Shown in pieces: positions 7,893 to 16,705 of a stretch of DNA of 64,000 bases. The stretch comes from DASWJQ01 sp036397095 (GTDB lineage: Bacteria > Chloroflexota > Anaerolineae > Anaerolineales > E44-bin32). Every line of letters starts with the position of its first letter. Position 1 is the first letter of the stretch. The notes under the pieces are model-generated. The model was not told the origin of the DNA and ran no database searches. It worked only from the letters and a program-made list of their open reading frames with translations. The position numbers and the translations under genes are program-made. The stretch spans positions 7,494-71,493 of the forward strand of contig DASWJQ010000039.1 of NCBI GenBank assembly GCA_036397095.1. Direction: 5' to 3'.

Positions 7893-8090
7893 TAGGTATT
7901 CCAAACCCAGATCAATAAGCCTACAAAACACAAAGACTCAAAGACTCGAACAGAAACTAGCAGCCGGAGTCCGACATGCTTGGAGAACACCGTGTCTCGC
8001 CGTTGTCAAATCTAGAGCCCTTCCTGGCCCGGCGGATAGGCAAACCTTCCCACTAACTCTTCCACCGCAGGGGTGGTACCCTTACGCGCC

Positions 8091-9689
8091 ATGGCCCAGC
8101 TAAAGACCCCTCACCGAGTTCTCCATACTCTCTTGCTGGTCACAGTACTGGCGGCCGGCGCAGCCGTGCCGGTGGCGGCCCAGGGCTGGACCCCCGTGGC
8201 GCCGGGCGTCGACTATCAGCAGTTCCGCGGCGCTGGCCCCAGCCGGGTCTTCGTCGTGCGCATGGACCGCTCCCAACCGAACCTCACGCTGGAAACGGCC
8301 ATTGCGCAACGGCAGCTCGAGGACGGCAAGGCCACGGTCAGCGAAATGGTGGGCGTCTACGATCAATCCCTGACGGCCTGGGAGCCGGCCTGGGGTGCCC
8401 GCATGGACGTCATCGCCGCCATCAATGGATCGTTCCATGACATCGAAACGGGCGTGCCGCAGAGCGGAATGGTCAGCGGCGGTTGGTACATCCGCCGCTT
8501 CGACGACCTGGGGGGCGGCAGCGGCTTCGCCTGGCGGCTGGACCGCTCGGCCATGATCGGCAGCTGTGTGCGCCATCCGCCCGATGGCCAGTTGCTGACC
8601 GTGATCGAAACCAATGCCAGCCATCGCCTGGCCAAAATCAACGGTCGACCCGCCGGCAACGAATTGGCCGTGTTCACCCACCATTATGGGCGGCGGATGC
8701 CGGCGGCGGGCAACCTGTCGGTGATGGTCCAGATGGATCAGCCACTGACCATTTTGGAATACCCGGAGATGGCCACCGGCACGGTCGTCGAGGTGGCCGC
8801 CGGCAGCGAGGGCCGGACGATTCCGTTCGACCAGGCGATTGTCACCGGCCGTGGCTCGGCCGCCAGCTGGCTGCGGGACAACGTCGAGGTCGGCGACCGG
8901 GTTGGCTTCTCTATGCGCATCGACCACTACCAATCCGACTGTCAGGCTTGGCGGGGCGTGACCTGGGCGGAGACCTATGCCAGCCTGTCTGGCAGCTTTG
9001 AGTTCCTGATGGACGGTGAAATCCGGTCCTTCGATGACCTTGGGGCCACCGTCCGCAACCCGCGCACGGCCATCTGCTTCAACGACGACTACCTGTACTT
9101 TGTGGTCGTCGACGGCCGCAATCCAGGCATGAGCGAAGGCATGACCATCGAAGAACTCGGGGCGTTCTGCCGCGATGATCTCGGGGCCAATTGGGGCATC
9201 AACCAGGACGGGGGTGGATCATCGGCCTTGTGGGTCGATGGCGACATCGTCAACAACCCCTCCGACGGCCACGAGCGCCCGGTAGCGAATGCGTTGATGT
9301 TGGTGGCGGTTGAACCCATAGAGCGATCGACCCGCTTCTCGCCGGGCGCGCAGATCGAGACGACCGGCCCTGTCGACCTGAGCGTCGGCCCTGGCCAAAA
9401 CTTCCAGACGCCGCAAGATGTCGGCGCCGGCGAAGTCGGTACTGTCCTGGCCGATCCGCACGGCCTCGATGGCGTGCTGGCCACCGGCAGCTACTGGTGG
9501 AAGATCGGCTTCCAAGGCCGCGTAGGCTGGGTAGCGGAGCAAGACCTGGAGCTCGTAGGCGGCGAATCGGCGGCCGGCGCCAAGCCCCCGCAAGCCGAAC
9601 TGGACGACGTCAAGAACCTGCTTGCCAGCCAGTTGTGGCTTCAGGCTCGCGCCGTGCACCTGCGTCAGATACTTCTGGGCGGTTGGTAG
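8091..9689 (+). CDS. Secreted phosphodiester glycosidase-family protein with SH3-like C-terminus
   Basis: 532 aa from ATG 8091 (a GTG at 8073 is an alternative). A signal peptide (~1-30, ending AVPVAAQG) precedes a long region with IAAINGSFHDIETGVPQSGMVSGG, and then the phosphodiester-glycosidase (NAGPA/DUF2233) core: PRTAICFNDDYLYFVVVDGR, MTIEELGAF, INQDGGGSSALWVDG and RPVANALMLV. The family hydrolyses GlcNAc-1-phosphodiester or related sugar phosphodiesters, or acts on cell-wall polymers. Residues ~425-505 (VDLSVGPGQNFQTP...YWWKIGFQGRVGWV) look like a bacterial SH3 domain, suggesting wall or surface binding. Monocistronic; converges on the next gene with a 17-bp gap. Confidence 0.85.
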   Translation: MAQLKTPHRVLHTLLLVTVLAAGAAVPVAAQGWTPVAPGVDYQQFRGAGPSRVFVVRMDRSQPNLTLETAIAQRQLEDGKATVSEMVGVYDQSLTAWEPAWGARMDVIAAINGSFHDIETGVPQSGMVSGGWYIRRFDDLGGGSGFAWRLDRSAMIGSCVRHPPDGQLLTVIETNASHRLAKINGRPAGNELAVFTHHYGRRMPAAGNLSVMVQMDQPLTILEYPEMATGTVVEVAAGSEGRTIPFDQAIVTGRGSAASWLRDNVEVGDRVGFSMRIDHYQSDCQAWRGVTWAETYASLSGSFEFLMDGEIRSFDDLGATVRNPRTAICFNDDYLYFVVVDGRNPGMSEGMTIEELGAFCRDDLGANWGINQDGGGSSALWVDGDIVNNPSDGHERPVANALMLVAVEPIERSTRFSPGAQIETTGPVDLSVGPGQNFQTPQDVGAGEVGTVLADPHGLDGVLATGSYWWKIGFQGRVGWVAEQDLELVGGESAAGAKPPQAELDDVKNLLASQLWLQARAVHLRQILLGGW

Positions 9690-9706
9690 GCTGGCGCGAC
9701 GGGCGG

Positions 9707-11317
9707 CTACCAGCCATAGGACCCGCAGTAGTAGATCTCATCCTCGTCTAAGGTTATCTGGCTCGAGCCCCACTCATCCTCTTCAATTGGATAGTCTGCA
9801 AGCTGCCCGGCCACCGCCTCCAGTGCAGAGGCCGCCTGGGCAGCTGGCAGACGGAAAGATGGCCAGCTGCTGGTCTCGGCCCGTTCGGCCAGGATATGCC
9901 GGCGGCAAGAAAGCCCGGCCAACAGCGTTGGGCGCTCGTCGTCCGGCACGCGGTCGAGCCGCGCAACAATGGCAGGCACGGCGTCGTCCGATAGGGTGGT
10001 CAAGTACCACGCATCCAGCTGACCGATGGACTGCTGATGCTGGAAGTTCTGGCGAACGATGAAGTCGTCCACATTGAGGGCGGCCAGGCTCAGCGCAAAG
10101 CCTACAGCCGCCAGCAGGCTGGCGGGGGCAAAGCGGCGCAATTGATCGCGCACGAGCAGCACAACAAAGCCGGCGAAGAGCAGCCCCAACCACAGGATGA
10201 AAACGTGGGTGTAGCTGCGCAGCCGGGTGAAGCCGTAGGCCTGTTCGTAAAGCAGAAGCCGCTGGAATGCCGAGACCAGCATCACCATGACCATGGCCAC
10301 CAGTCCCACGCTGAATCCATCGAACAGACGGCGATCCCGCTGTGCCTCTCGTCGGCTGACCGCTGCCAGCGTGAAAATCAGACCTAACGCCAAGGCGCCG
10401 GCGAATACCAGTTCGCCGAAACCTTGCCGGGCGTACTCGGCGTAGGTGTAGGCGGTTGCCGTGATGTTGGCCTCCCCGCCAAAGAAGTAGCGGAACTGCA
10501 CCGCCACAAACAGCAGAAAAATCAGGTCGACCGCTCCCAGCACGATCAGGGTCTCGATCATTCCCAGGAAGGCCGGCACCAACGGCTTGCCCTGGCGCAC
10601 AACGGGCTCGTCTTCCGACCGTCGCAGCGCCGCTACCAGGGCGCCTAGCAGAAACAAGGCCGCCAGCAGCACGAAGGTGGCGCGCCCAAAGAATTCGAGC
10701 AGGCGCTCCAAGTTGAGCCAGGCCAATGCCTGCTCCACCATATCGCCAAACACCAGGTCGGCGGCGCTGAGCAAGGCTGTGAAGATGATGAGCACCGGCA
10801 GGGCCAGGATCAGGCCGCGCACAACGGAAACTGTGCGGGCCTTGGCTCGCTCGCCGCCGGTGGCCTTCTGCTCGACCGAGGCCAGTGTTGGCCAGGGTCG
10901 CAGCCAGGCCTCGAGCGGTACCCACACACCCGCCAGGGCCAGATCGAGCCACCCCCAATGGAGGAAGCCGCCCGGTCGGAAAAGACGAACCTGGACAGCC
11001 AACAGCCCCAGAGTCAATACGACAGCCAGGAAGGTCGTCATTGGCTCGACGCGCAGCGGAACCAGCGCGGCTAGAGCCACCGTTGGCACCAGCAAGGCCA
11101 GGGCCGCGGGAGCCGGTCGGCGGTCCTCGTACCACGCGCTGACAAGCAGCGCAATCAAAATGGCCGCCACCCATAGCGGAAACGACACGCCGAGCGCCCG
11201 GTCGTAGAACAAACGCTCAGTGATCAGACCAAGCAGCAGGCCAGCTCCGGCCAGGGCCAGCGGGCGCCGCGCATTCCACTCGGTGTCGGCGACGATGTTG
11301 GGCATTTCGGATTTCAT
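9707..11317 (-). CDS. DUF4173/DUF4153-type polytopic membrane protein
   Basis: 536 aa; start ATG 11317 is preceded by CTGGAG at proper spacing and gives MKSEMPN; an upstream in-frame start at 11395 adds an unlikely tail. Roughly 12 hydrophobic helices over residues 20-440, with RSYTHVFILWLG and AAVSRREAQRDRRLFDGFSVG typical of this uncharacterised family, then a soluble C-terminal tail of about 90 residues with ALNVDDFIVRQNF and WYLTTLSDDAVPAIV. Such proteins sometimes carry regulatory fusions; none is visible here. Function unknown. Confidence 0.8.
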   Translation of the reverse strand: MKSEMPNIVADTEWNARRPLALAGAGLLLGLITERLFYDRALGVSFPLWVAAILIALLVSAWYEDRRPAPAALALLVPTVALAALVPLRVEPMTTFLAVVLTLGLLAVQVRLFRPGGFLHWGWLDLALAGVWVPLEAWLRPWPTLASVEQKATGGERAKARTVSVVRGLILALPVLIIFTALLSAADLVFGDMVEQALAWLNLERLLEFFGRATFVLLAALFLLGALVAALRRSEDEPVVRQGKPLVPAFLGMIETLIVLGAVDLIFLLFVAVQFRYFFGGEANITATAYTYAEYARQGFGELVFAGALALGLIFTLAAVSRREAQRDRRLFDGFSVGLVAMVMVMLVSAFQRLLLYEQAYGFTRLRSYTHVFILWLGLLFAGFVVLLVRDQLRRFAPASLLAAVGFALSLAALNVDDFIVRQNFQHQQSIGQLDAWYLTTLSDDAVPAIVARLDRVPDDERPTLLAGLSCRRHILAERAETSSWPSFRLPAAQAASALEAVAGQLADYPIEEDEWGSSQITLDEDEIYYCGSYGW

Positions 11318-11458
11318 TGCGATCTCCAGGGGGAAGCCGGCGCTGAACGCCGGTGGCGAAAGGATGGACCAACCATGCCAGCCGGGGCCTCTCAATCTCC
11401 CACACGAGCCTGTCAGAACCCGTCCGATAGGTTTTGAGAGACTCTCCCGGTGAGCGGA

Positions 11459-12382
11459 CTACGGGAAGTTGGCCAGCACCGTCTCCGCCAGAAGCCGCAG
11501 GCCATCCAGGTCGTCCAACTCGAGCCACTGCAGCATCATGCGCTGGGCGCCGGCCCGGCGGTAGGCCTCCAGCTGTTCGGGGATTTCGTCTGGGGTACCA
11601 ACAATGGCCGGCCATGACCGAACCTCGTCCAGGCTTGTCCCGCGGGCCGCCGCCTTGGCTTCAAGTTCGGCCTGGCTGGCAGCCATGGTCACATTGACCA
11701 TCACCGAACGCTGCACTGCGTCGGCCCCCCGGCCGTTCTCCTCGAGCAGCTCATTGAGCAGCCGGTTGCGCTGACCATACTCATCGGCGGCTAGGAAGAC
11801 GCCGTTCCACTCATCGGCCCAACGGGCGGCCAGCGGCAGAGTGCGTTGGCGCCCATTGCCGCCGATCACGATCGGCGGCCGTCCCTGGTGGGCCGGTCTG
11901 GGCAACAAGACCGCTTTGTTCAACTGATAGTAGTCGCCCTCAAAGAACTGCGGCTCGGATTGGCGCAGGAGACGATGGATGACCTCCGTGCCTTCGGCGA
12001 AGCGGTCGAAGCGATGCTTGGGCCCGAGCAGCGGAAAGCCGTACATCCGATGCTCCCGATCCTGCCAGCCGGCGCCAACGCCCAACTGGAATCTGCCCCC
12101 CGACAGCGCATCCAGGTCCTTGGCCCAGCGGGCCAGGAACACCGGATGGCGGAACGACACCGGCGAGACCAGCGGGCCGAACTCAATCCGGCGTGTGTTG
12201 TTCGCCAGCCAGGCGAGCGACAGCCAACACTCCAAGGAGTCTTTGGCCGGCGATCGGGCCCCGGTGAAATGGTCGGAACGGTACAGTCCGGCGAAGCCCA
12301 GCGATTCGGCGGCCTGCGCCAGCCGCTGCCAACGTTGCCAGGTAAGACCGTCCTGGCCTTCGATCATGAGGGCAAGGTCCAT
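11459..12382 (-). CDS. LLM-class (luciferase-like) F420- or flavin-dependent oxidoreductase
   Basis: 307 aa, a full-length bacterial luciferase-like TIM barrel. Clear family features: GFAGLYRSDHF near the N-terminus, RIEFGPLVSPVSFRHPVFLA, LSGGRFQLGVGAGWQDREH and PIVIGGNGRQRTLPLAARWADEWN. In Chloroflexota and Actinobacteria most members of this subgroup use coenzyme F420, but the sequence alone does not separate F420 from FMN here. Start ATG 12382 follows AAAGGAG. Single gene; the substrate is unknown. Confidence 0.9.
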   Translation of the reverse strand: MDLALMIEGQDGLTWQRWQRLAQAAESLGFAGLYRSDHFTGARSPAKDSLECWLSLAWLANNTRRIEFGPLVSPVSFRHPVFLARWAKDLDALSGGRFQLGVGAGWQDREHRMYGFPLLGPKHRFDRFAEGTEVIHRLLRQSEPQFFEGDYYQLNKAVLLPRPAHQGRPPIVIGGNGRQRTLPLAARWADEWNGVFLAADEYGQRNRLLNELLEENGRGADAVQRSVMVNVTMAASQAELEAKAAARGTSLDEVRSWPAIVGTPDEIPEQLEAYRRAGAQRMMLQWLELDDLDGLRLLAETVLANFP

Positions 12383-12449
12383 GGGGGCTCCTTTGGGAGG
12401 GTGATGACTTCATGATAATAGGTAGGGGTGTAAGGGACCATGGATGATG

Positions 12450-12507
12450 GACCGCGGACGGCAGACCGCGGACGGGCAGACCGCGGACGAACAGACCGCC
12501 GACCGCG
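12450..12507. repeat. Short tandem repeat (CAGACCGCGGACG units)
   Basis: Three to four imperfect copies of a 13-15 base unit, GACCGCGGACGG / CAGACCGCGGACGGG / CAGACCGCGGACGAA / CAGACCGCCGACCG. It opens a 560-bp gene-free stretch (12383-12943) that holds several kinds of repeats. No coding potential is credible here. Confidence 0.7.
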
Positions 12508-12520
12508 AATTCGCGCACCC

Positions 12521-12544
12521 GTAGGGGCGCATGGCAATGCGCCC
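12521..12544. repeat. GTAGGGGCGCAT palindromic repeat, copy 1
   Basis: GTAGGGGCGCATGGCAATGC followed by GCCC. The outer parts pair (GGGCGCAT with ATGCGCCC) to give a short-looped hairpin. An identical copy is at 12827-12850. This belongs to the GTAGGGxCG...CCCTAC style of small intergenic palindromes also found at 22247, 31885 and 63369. Confidence 0.7.
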
Positions 12545-12556
12545 AGCGTAGTCGAT

Positions 12557-12619
12557 GACCTCCGAGGTCCACACAGCGACTGGCGATTGCAAGCCCGGCC
12601 CAGGTGGACCTCGGAGGTC
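12557..12619. repeat. Inverted repeat with 16-bp perfect arms (GACCTCCGAGGTC core)
   Basis: GACCTCCGAGGTCCAC (12557-12572) and GTGGACCTCGGAGGTC (12604-12619) are exact reverse complements separated by 31 nt. The 13-bp core GACCTCCGAGGTC is itself nearly palindromic and reappears as an inverted pair at 21628-21665, so this is a dispersed element rather than a gene-specific terminator. Confidence 0.75.
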
Positions 12620-12730
12620 GGGTGGATGTCGGTCGGCCCAGCACCGCAGCGGCTAAGCGGCTCCATGCGTGCCGACCAAGTCACAGGTTGACCAGTATCA
12701 GGTGCACGCGATCGCGCCTGCGCGATTCTC

Positions 12731-12793
12731 GACCCCGGGGGTCCGACAAGGGGCTGTTCGAATCGGACTGACCTCATCCGGACCCCCGGGGTC
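12731..12793. repeat. Inverted repeat with 15-bp perfect arms (GACCCCGGGGGTCCG)
   Basis: GACCCCGGGGGTCCG (12731-12745) pairs exactly with CGGACCCCCGGGGTC (12779-12793) across a 33-nt loop. Same layout as the 12557-12619 element but unrelated in sequence. No T-run follows. Confidence 0.75.
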
Positions 12794-12826
12794 ATGAGGA
12801 GGTCGGGCCGATCCCGAATGAAACCC

Positions 12827-12850
12827 GTAGGGGCGCATGGCAATGCGCCC
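12827..12850. repeat. GTAGGGGCGCAT palindromic repeat, copy 2
   Basis: Identical 24-base copy of the element at 12521-12544, ending about 95 bp before the lipoprotein start codon at 12944. Confidence 0.7.
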
Positions 12851-12943
12851 GGCGATGTCGGGGCGATGACCGGCGGCCGGGAACCCAGCCCCGGCGGGAT
12901 TCGTCATATGATTGGAACCGGCCCTAACCCAAGGGAGCGCACC

Positions 12944-13483
12944 ATGACCTACAAACTTCACGCCCTGCTGGCGTTGCTATGTGTCCTGCTTCTGGCTGCT
13001 TGTGCCCCGGCGGCCGACCCACTTCCTATGTCGGAGAATTTACCTACGCCGAGCGACACGTCACCTGTGGAGGGCTCCCCGCCGCCCGGCGGCGGACCGC
13101 AACTGCCAGTGCAGCCGGTCGATGATCCAGTCCCGGGCATCACTTCGGCCATGGTCAGCGATCTGGCCGCAATGCTTGCGCTGGCCGAGGACGCCGTCGT
13201 GGTTGAGTCGGTTGACCACGTGATCTGGCCGAGCGCCGCCCTGGGCTGCCCGCTGCCGACGGTTGACTACGCCCAGGTGGAGACGCCGGGCTACCTGGTG
13301 ATCCTGCGAGCCAACGGCGCCCCTTACGAGTACCACACTGACGAAGCCGGCCGCTACATACTGTGCGCCGGCGGCCAGCCGTTCCTGCCCTTCCTACCGA
13401 TCAAGCCGGGCGATATCGACGACGGCCGGCCGTGGATGCCGGCCGGCACGCCGCCGCCCGGAGATCCCGAACCGATCTACTAG
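12944..13483 (+). CDS. Small lipoprotein of unknown function
   Basis: 179 aa from ATG 12944, with AAGGGAG at 12931. A lipoprotein signal ends in LLLAAC, giving Cys20 as the lipid-modified residue. A Pro/Gly-rich linker (~21-65) is followed by a compact domain of about 100 residues (AMLALAEDAVVVESVDHVIWP, LGCPLPTVDYAQVETPGYLVIL, YEYHTDEAGRYILCAGG). This part resembles small extracytoplasmic domains of unknown function common in Chloroflexota and cyanobacteria. Two cysteines (in LGCPL and YILCAG) could form a disulfide. A strong hairpin follows immediately. Function not known. Confidence 0.8.
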   Translation: MTYKLHALLALLCVLLLAACAPAADPLPMSENLPTPSDTSPVEGSPPPGGGPQLPVQPVDDPVPGITSAMVSDLAAMLALAEDAVVVESVDHVIWPSAALGCPLPTVDYAQVETPGYLVILRANGAPYEYHTDEAGRYILCAGGQPFLPFLPIKPGDIDDGRPWMPAGTPPPGDPEPIY

Positions 13484-13491
13484 GCAATGAA

Positions 13492-13527
13492 AGACTTCCG
13501 GGAAGCCAGTTGGCTTCCCGGAAGTCT
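13492..13527. terminator. Bidirectional hairpin terminator
   Basis: AGACTTCCGGGAAGCC (13492-13507) and GGCTTCCCGGAAGTCT (13512-13527) make a perfect 16-bp stem with a 4-nt loop, followed by GTGTTT. It lies between the stops of two convergent genes (13483 and 13588) and can serve both. Nearly the same hairpin is reused at 15740-15771. Confidence 0.8.
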
Positions 13528-13587
13528 GTGTTTAGGCAACGAGCGCGCCGTTTGACGGGCTCGCTGGACCTCTCAGGATGGACTTGA

Positions 13588-15561
13588 CTACTTGGGCTTG
13601 CCTCCGCCTGAGATCAGATCGAAGCTGTAATCCGCGTAGGAAGTCACGCCCACTCCCGCGTCGTAGGTGACCATCAAGACCAGGCTCCGATAGTTGTCGA
13701 ACATCTCGGCTATCGGTGCCCAATCCTGCATGTATCCTCCGCTCAGGATCGTCATAACCTCGTACTCGGATTGACCGCGGTGGTTGCGCTCACCGACCAG
13801 CTGGACGGTGAAGTCGTTGGAGATCCCAAGGACTTCGTTCAAGCTCTGGAAGCCATCCGTGGATGAACCGTCCGAGCTGAAGACGCCGGCGATATCGACA
13901 TTGTCGATGTACCAGCCTTCCTCGTTGACCGCCCAGTCGGTCATGTAGCGGAAAGCGACCAGAACGTCTTGGCCATCATAGGCCGACAGATCGTAAGTCA
14001 GGTTGATCCACCCGCCACTCGACCCAGTCAGGCCAGGCAACTGAGCGATGATGCCCTCAGTAGTCGCTTCATGATCCAGCGTCGTGTAGGGCGCGTTCTC
14101 GATCGTCTCCCATGTGTTGCCACCGTCGGTCGAAACCTGGACAAAGCCGAAGTCCCAGCCCGCCTCGATCTCGTACATGGTGTCGAAGTTGAGGCTGGCC
14201 CCGATGACGCCGGTCAGGTCAGCTTCGGCGATCAGGAAGTTGTCGACCAAGTTGCCCTCACCGCCCCACAGGACATCACCGTCCGAGGTCCATTGCGTGG
14301 GATTGAATTGCACGCCGTTGAACACCAGGTTCTTGACGCTTTCAAAGCCCCACATCAGGTGGTAGTCGGTGCCCCACGGCGGTGCACCCGGCGTGGCGAA
14401 GGCCTCAGGGTTCGGTTTGCCCGGATGCCCGACGTCGACAGAGAAGTCCGGCAGTGAGTTAAACGTGCCTTCTATGTACAGCCCAGGTGCGTATTGGTGA
14501 TACACATCGGCAAACGTCGTTGACTCTCCAGACAACGCTGCGTCGGCTCCCACAATCCCGTTGCCCGGATTGAGGAATAGGTCCTGTAGCACGCCGCCGC
14601 CGAACTGCTCGAACAGATAGAGCATATACAGGTAGGCGTGGCCATAATCCGACAGGATCTCCAACGGACCCTGGTCTTCCCACACGACCAGCGAGTTCTC
14701 CGGCAGCGCGGCGGTGTCGCGGACATGCGAATCCGGGTGGCCATAGCCAACCAGGAACTCGGCGAAGTCCGACAGGCCCTCATTCACCCAGTTCTCTTCG
14801 TCGCTGTCGTAGTCATCGTGGAGCAGATGCTGGTACTCGTGGGCGAAGACCCCTTCGTACAGATTGGGCCGGGCGGCGTCGTCACCGACGCGGTTCTCCC
14901 AGTCGTAGGCATCAATCGAGATGACGTTGCGGTCAAGGTACAGTTCGAAGACCGCGCCCCAGTAGAAGCCAGCGATGTATAGCGGGTAGTTCGGGTCGTA
15001 GTAGTTTTCGTCGCCAACGTTCATGATCATGGCGATCGAGCGCCCTTCGGGATCGTAGTAGTCGAAGGGCAGTGCGGCGTTGCTGCCATCATGGAAGTCC
15101 GGTGCGCCAAAGAAGGCGACTTCCTGCGGATAGATGGTGTTGTCGAACTCATCGACCAGGTAGTCGATCTGCTCGTCTGTGATCACCACCGGGTTGCGCG
15201 GGTCGCCATCAGGGAAGTTGAGGTCGGTCATAACCCAGACCTCGATATGCTCGCCGATGGCCCGCACCTCAAACGGCGCTAGGTACAGCCCAGACAGATC
15301 GTCGTACCAGATGGCGGTGATGACGTCCCCCTCTACGTATTCCTGTGGCTGCGTCGAGGAGGAGGCAGCTTGTTCGTAGGCTCCTTCAAACCCATTCAGG
15401 TGAAGCGGGACTTCACTGGGCGACAGGTCACGGAGCCTGGGGCCGACATCGACAGGCCGATAGGTAGGCCCAGGCGGGGCGGCCAGGGCCGGTGCGGCAC
15501 TGCCAATAGAGCCGGCCAGCATGGCAACGGCAGCGACGACATTCAGTAATCTTTGGTTCAT
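13588..15561 (-). CDS. Secreted M6-like (immune-inhibitor-A-type) metalloprotease
   Basis: 657 aa from the ATG at 15561. I prefer it to the ATG at 15567 because AGGGAG directly touches 15567 but stands 6 nt from 15561, the same layout as the trypsin-like gene. Signal peptide 1-28 (PALAA). Zinc site H241-E242-YQ-H245 in VFAHEYQHLLHDD, with E261 or E268 in NEGLSDFAE as further ligand. The C-terminal half has two beta-rich regions with FGFVQVSTDGGNTWETIEN and VLVAFRYMTDWAVNEEGWYIDNVDI, the MAM/immune-inhibitor-like module typical of secreted M6 proteases. Shares an ~84-bp upstream element with the serine-protease gene. Exported protein degradation is the likely role. Confidence 0.85.
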   Translation of the reverse strand: MNQRLLNVVAAVAMLAGSIGSAAPALAAPPGPTYRPVDVGPRLRDLSPSEVPLHLNGFEGAYEQAASSSTQPQEYVEGDVITAIWYDDLSGLYLAPFEVRAIGEHIEVWVMTDLNFPDGDPRNPVVITDEQIDYLVDEFDNTIYPQEVAFFGAPDFHDGSNAALPFDYYDPEGRSIAMIMNVGDENYYDPNYPLYIAGFYWGAVFELYLDRNVISIDAYDWENRVGDDAARPNLYEGVFAHEYQHLLHDDYDSDEENWVNEGLSDFAEFLVGYGHPDSHVRDTAALPENSLVVWEDQGPLEILSDYGHAYLYMLYLFEQFGGGVLQDLFLNPGNGIVGADAALSGESTTFADVYHQYAPGLYIEGTFNSLPDFSVDVGHPGKPNPEAFATPGAPPWGTDYHLMWGFESVKNLVFNGVQFNPTQWTSDGDVLWGGEGNLVDNFLIAEADLTGVIGASLNFDTMYEIEAGWDFGFVQVSTDGGNTWETIENAPYTTLDHEATTEGIIAQLPGLTGSSGGWINLTYDLSAYDGQDVLVAFRYMTDWAVNEEGWYIDNVDIAGVFSSDGSSTDGFQSLNEVLGISNDFTVQLVGERNHRGQSEYEVMTILSGGYMQDWAPIAEMFDNYRSLVLMVTYDAGVGVTSYADYSFDLISGGGKPK

Positions 15562-15625
15562 TTCCATCTCCCTACAATTGAAGGTTGGTCATCTCGGGTT
15601 GGAGCGTATCCGGTCTGGTGGTGCA

Positions 15626-15707
15626 CCACCTCCTCCCGAACTCGGATTTAACTTCAAGATTCCAGCAGATCATACGCGGTGACAAAAGCTGGCGGCACAC
15701 GCCGCCT
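15626..15707 (-). promoter_or_regulatory. Conserved leader/promoter element, copy A
   Basis: About 84 bases upstream of the metalloprotease start match 16706-16787 upstream of the trypsin-like gene at roughly 70 positions with no gaps. In gene orientation it begins with a hairpin (GGCGGC-GTGT-GCCGCC, 15691-15706), then GCTTTTGTCAC, then a conserved stretch with GTATGATCTGCTGGAAT, and ends in GGAGGAGGTGGT. Function unknown: shared promoter, transcription-factor target or structured RNA leader. Confidence 0.6.
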
Positions 15708-15739
15708 GGATATCCCAAACCCAGCTACTGACAAGGGCA

Positions 15740-15771
15740 ACTTCCGGGAAGCCAAACGGCCTCCCGGAAGT
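15740..15771 (-). terminator. Hairpin terminator of the serine-protease gene
   Basis: ACTTCCGGGAAGCC (15740-15753) faces GGCCTCCCGGAAGT (15758-15771) across AAAC, a 14-bp stem with one mismatch. It is located ~50 bp downstream of the trypsin-like gene stop at 15823 and is nearly identical to the hairpin at 13492-13527. No long T-run is visible on the minus strand. Confidence 0.6.
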
Positions 15772-15822
15772 CTATCCAACGATCATCGGCCCCATCGACC
15801 AAGTTGTTAAGGGTTGATAATC

Positions 15823-16638
15823 TTAGAACCCGTTGATCCAGTCAAGAACCTCAGGGATGTCGACACGGCTCGAGTACCCAGTGCCGGAGCAGTTGGAATT
15901 CGTCACATATGAGTTGACGGCGAGCACTGTGTTAGTACCCCCAAGCAGGTTGGGGCCACCCGAATCACCAAAGCAAGTTCCACCCTTGCCTTGGCTGTGA
16001 TTGAGCGAAATTCGCATGAACTCATCGCTGTGAGTGAAGTTGCCGGAGATCATCTGGCTGGGTGCGTACAACCGGACCCTAAGCCCTGCCCACAGCGGTG
16101 GACCGCCCCCGTGAATCTGCTCCTGCACGCCGTATCCGACGTTGTCCAGTTCCGCCTTGTTGCGGAGTTCATCCACATCGCCGGCGTCCGGTAGTTGAGC
16201 GTATTCACTGACTACCGAATTCGGAACCGGCTCCGTCAGCACAACAATGCCGACATCGCGCAGTGCGAAGCCCGGCAAGCCGTTGCCGCAGCCGATGCAG
16301 AAGTCGGGATTGGTGTGGGGAACACCGTCATAGGACGTGGTACCGCTGAACGGGTATTCGGTGTTGCTTTGCACGTCCTCGTCAAACCAGATCCGGGCCG
16401 CCACCGTTCCATCGGTGCAGTGGCCAGCTGTCAGGACGACAGTGTCTGTCAGCAACGAAGCGGAGCAGCGATGGCTTGGAACTTGAACGCCATCAGAATT
16501 CAGGACATCAAAGACAATCAGCCCAACGTACGGATGATCGGTCCCATCGGGCTGCCCATTGGTGATCGCCGCCGCCGGCACAACCAGGGCCAGCGCCGCG
16601 ATCAGGACCAGTGTCAGAACGATCGAACTGCGTTTCAT
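15823..16638 (-). CDS. Secreted trypsin-like serine protease (S1 family)
   Basis: 271 aa from ATG 16638 with GGGAG upstream (the in-frame start at 16689 would add an unlikely tail). Signal peptide ~1-24 (VVPAAA), then mature-like ITNGQP replacing the usual IVGG start. Catalytic triad: H73 in LTAGHC, D128 in LRDVGIVVL, S226 in CFGDSGGP. Paired cysteines around H73, at CIGCG and near S226 fit an extracellular enzyme. The residue six before the catalytic Ser is Gly220/Gly219 rather than the Asp of trypsin, so cleavage after Lys/Arg is not assured. Second of three secreted-hydrolase genes on this strand; carries the shared upstream element. Confidence 0.9.
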   Translation of the reverse strand: MKRSSIVLTLVLIAALALVVPAAAITNGQPDGTDHPYVGLIVFDVLNSDGVQVPSHRCSASLLTDTVVLTAGHCTDGTVAARIWFDEDVQSNTEYPFSGTTSYDGVPHTNPDFCIGCGNGLPGFALRDVGIVVLTEPVPNSVVSEYAQLPDAGDVDELRNKAELDNVGYGVQEQIHGGGPPLWAGLRVRLYAPSQMISGNFTHSDEFMRISLNHSQGKGGTCFGDSGGPNLLGGTNTVLAVNSYVTNSNCSGTGYSSRVDIPEVLDWINGF

Positions 16639-16705
16639 TCCATCTCCCTCCAAAGTTGGCTCAACTATCCCCCCCGCTAGGCCTCCCATCGCAAACCCGG
16701 CCTAA

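Noticed and set aside
12450..12850. Possible CRISPR array
   Set aside because: Repeats are few, of different kinds and unevenly spaced, with no unique spacers of constant length and no cas genes in the window.
15626..15707. Known riboswitch class (c-di-GMP, cobalamin, glycine, SAM, FMN, TPP) in the protease leaders
   Set aside because: None of the conserved core strings of these classes could be found by eye in either copy, so I leave the element unassigned.
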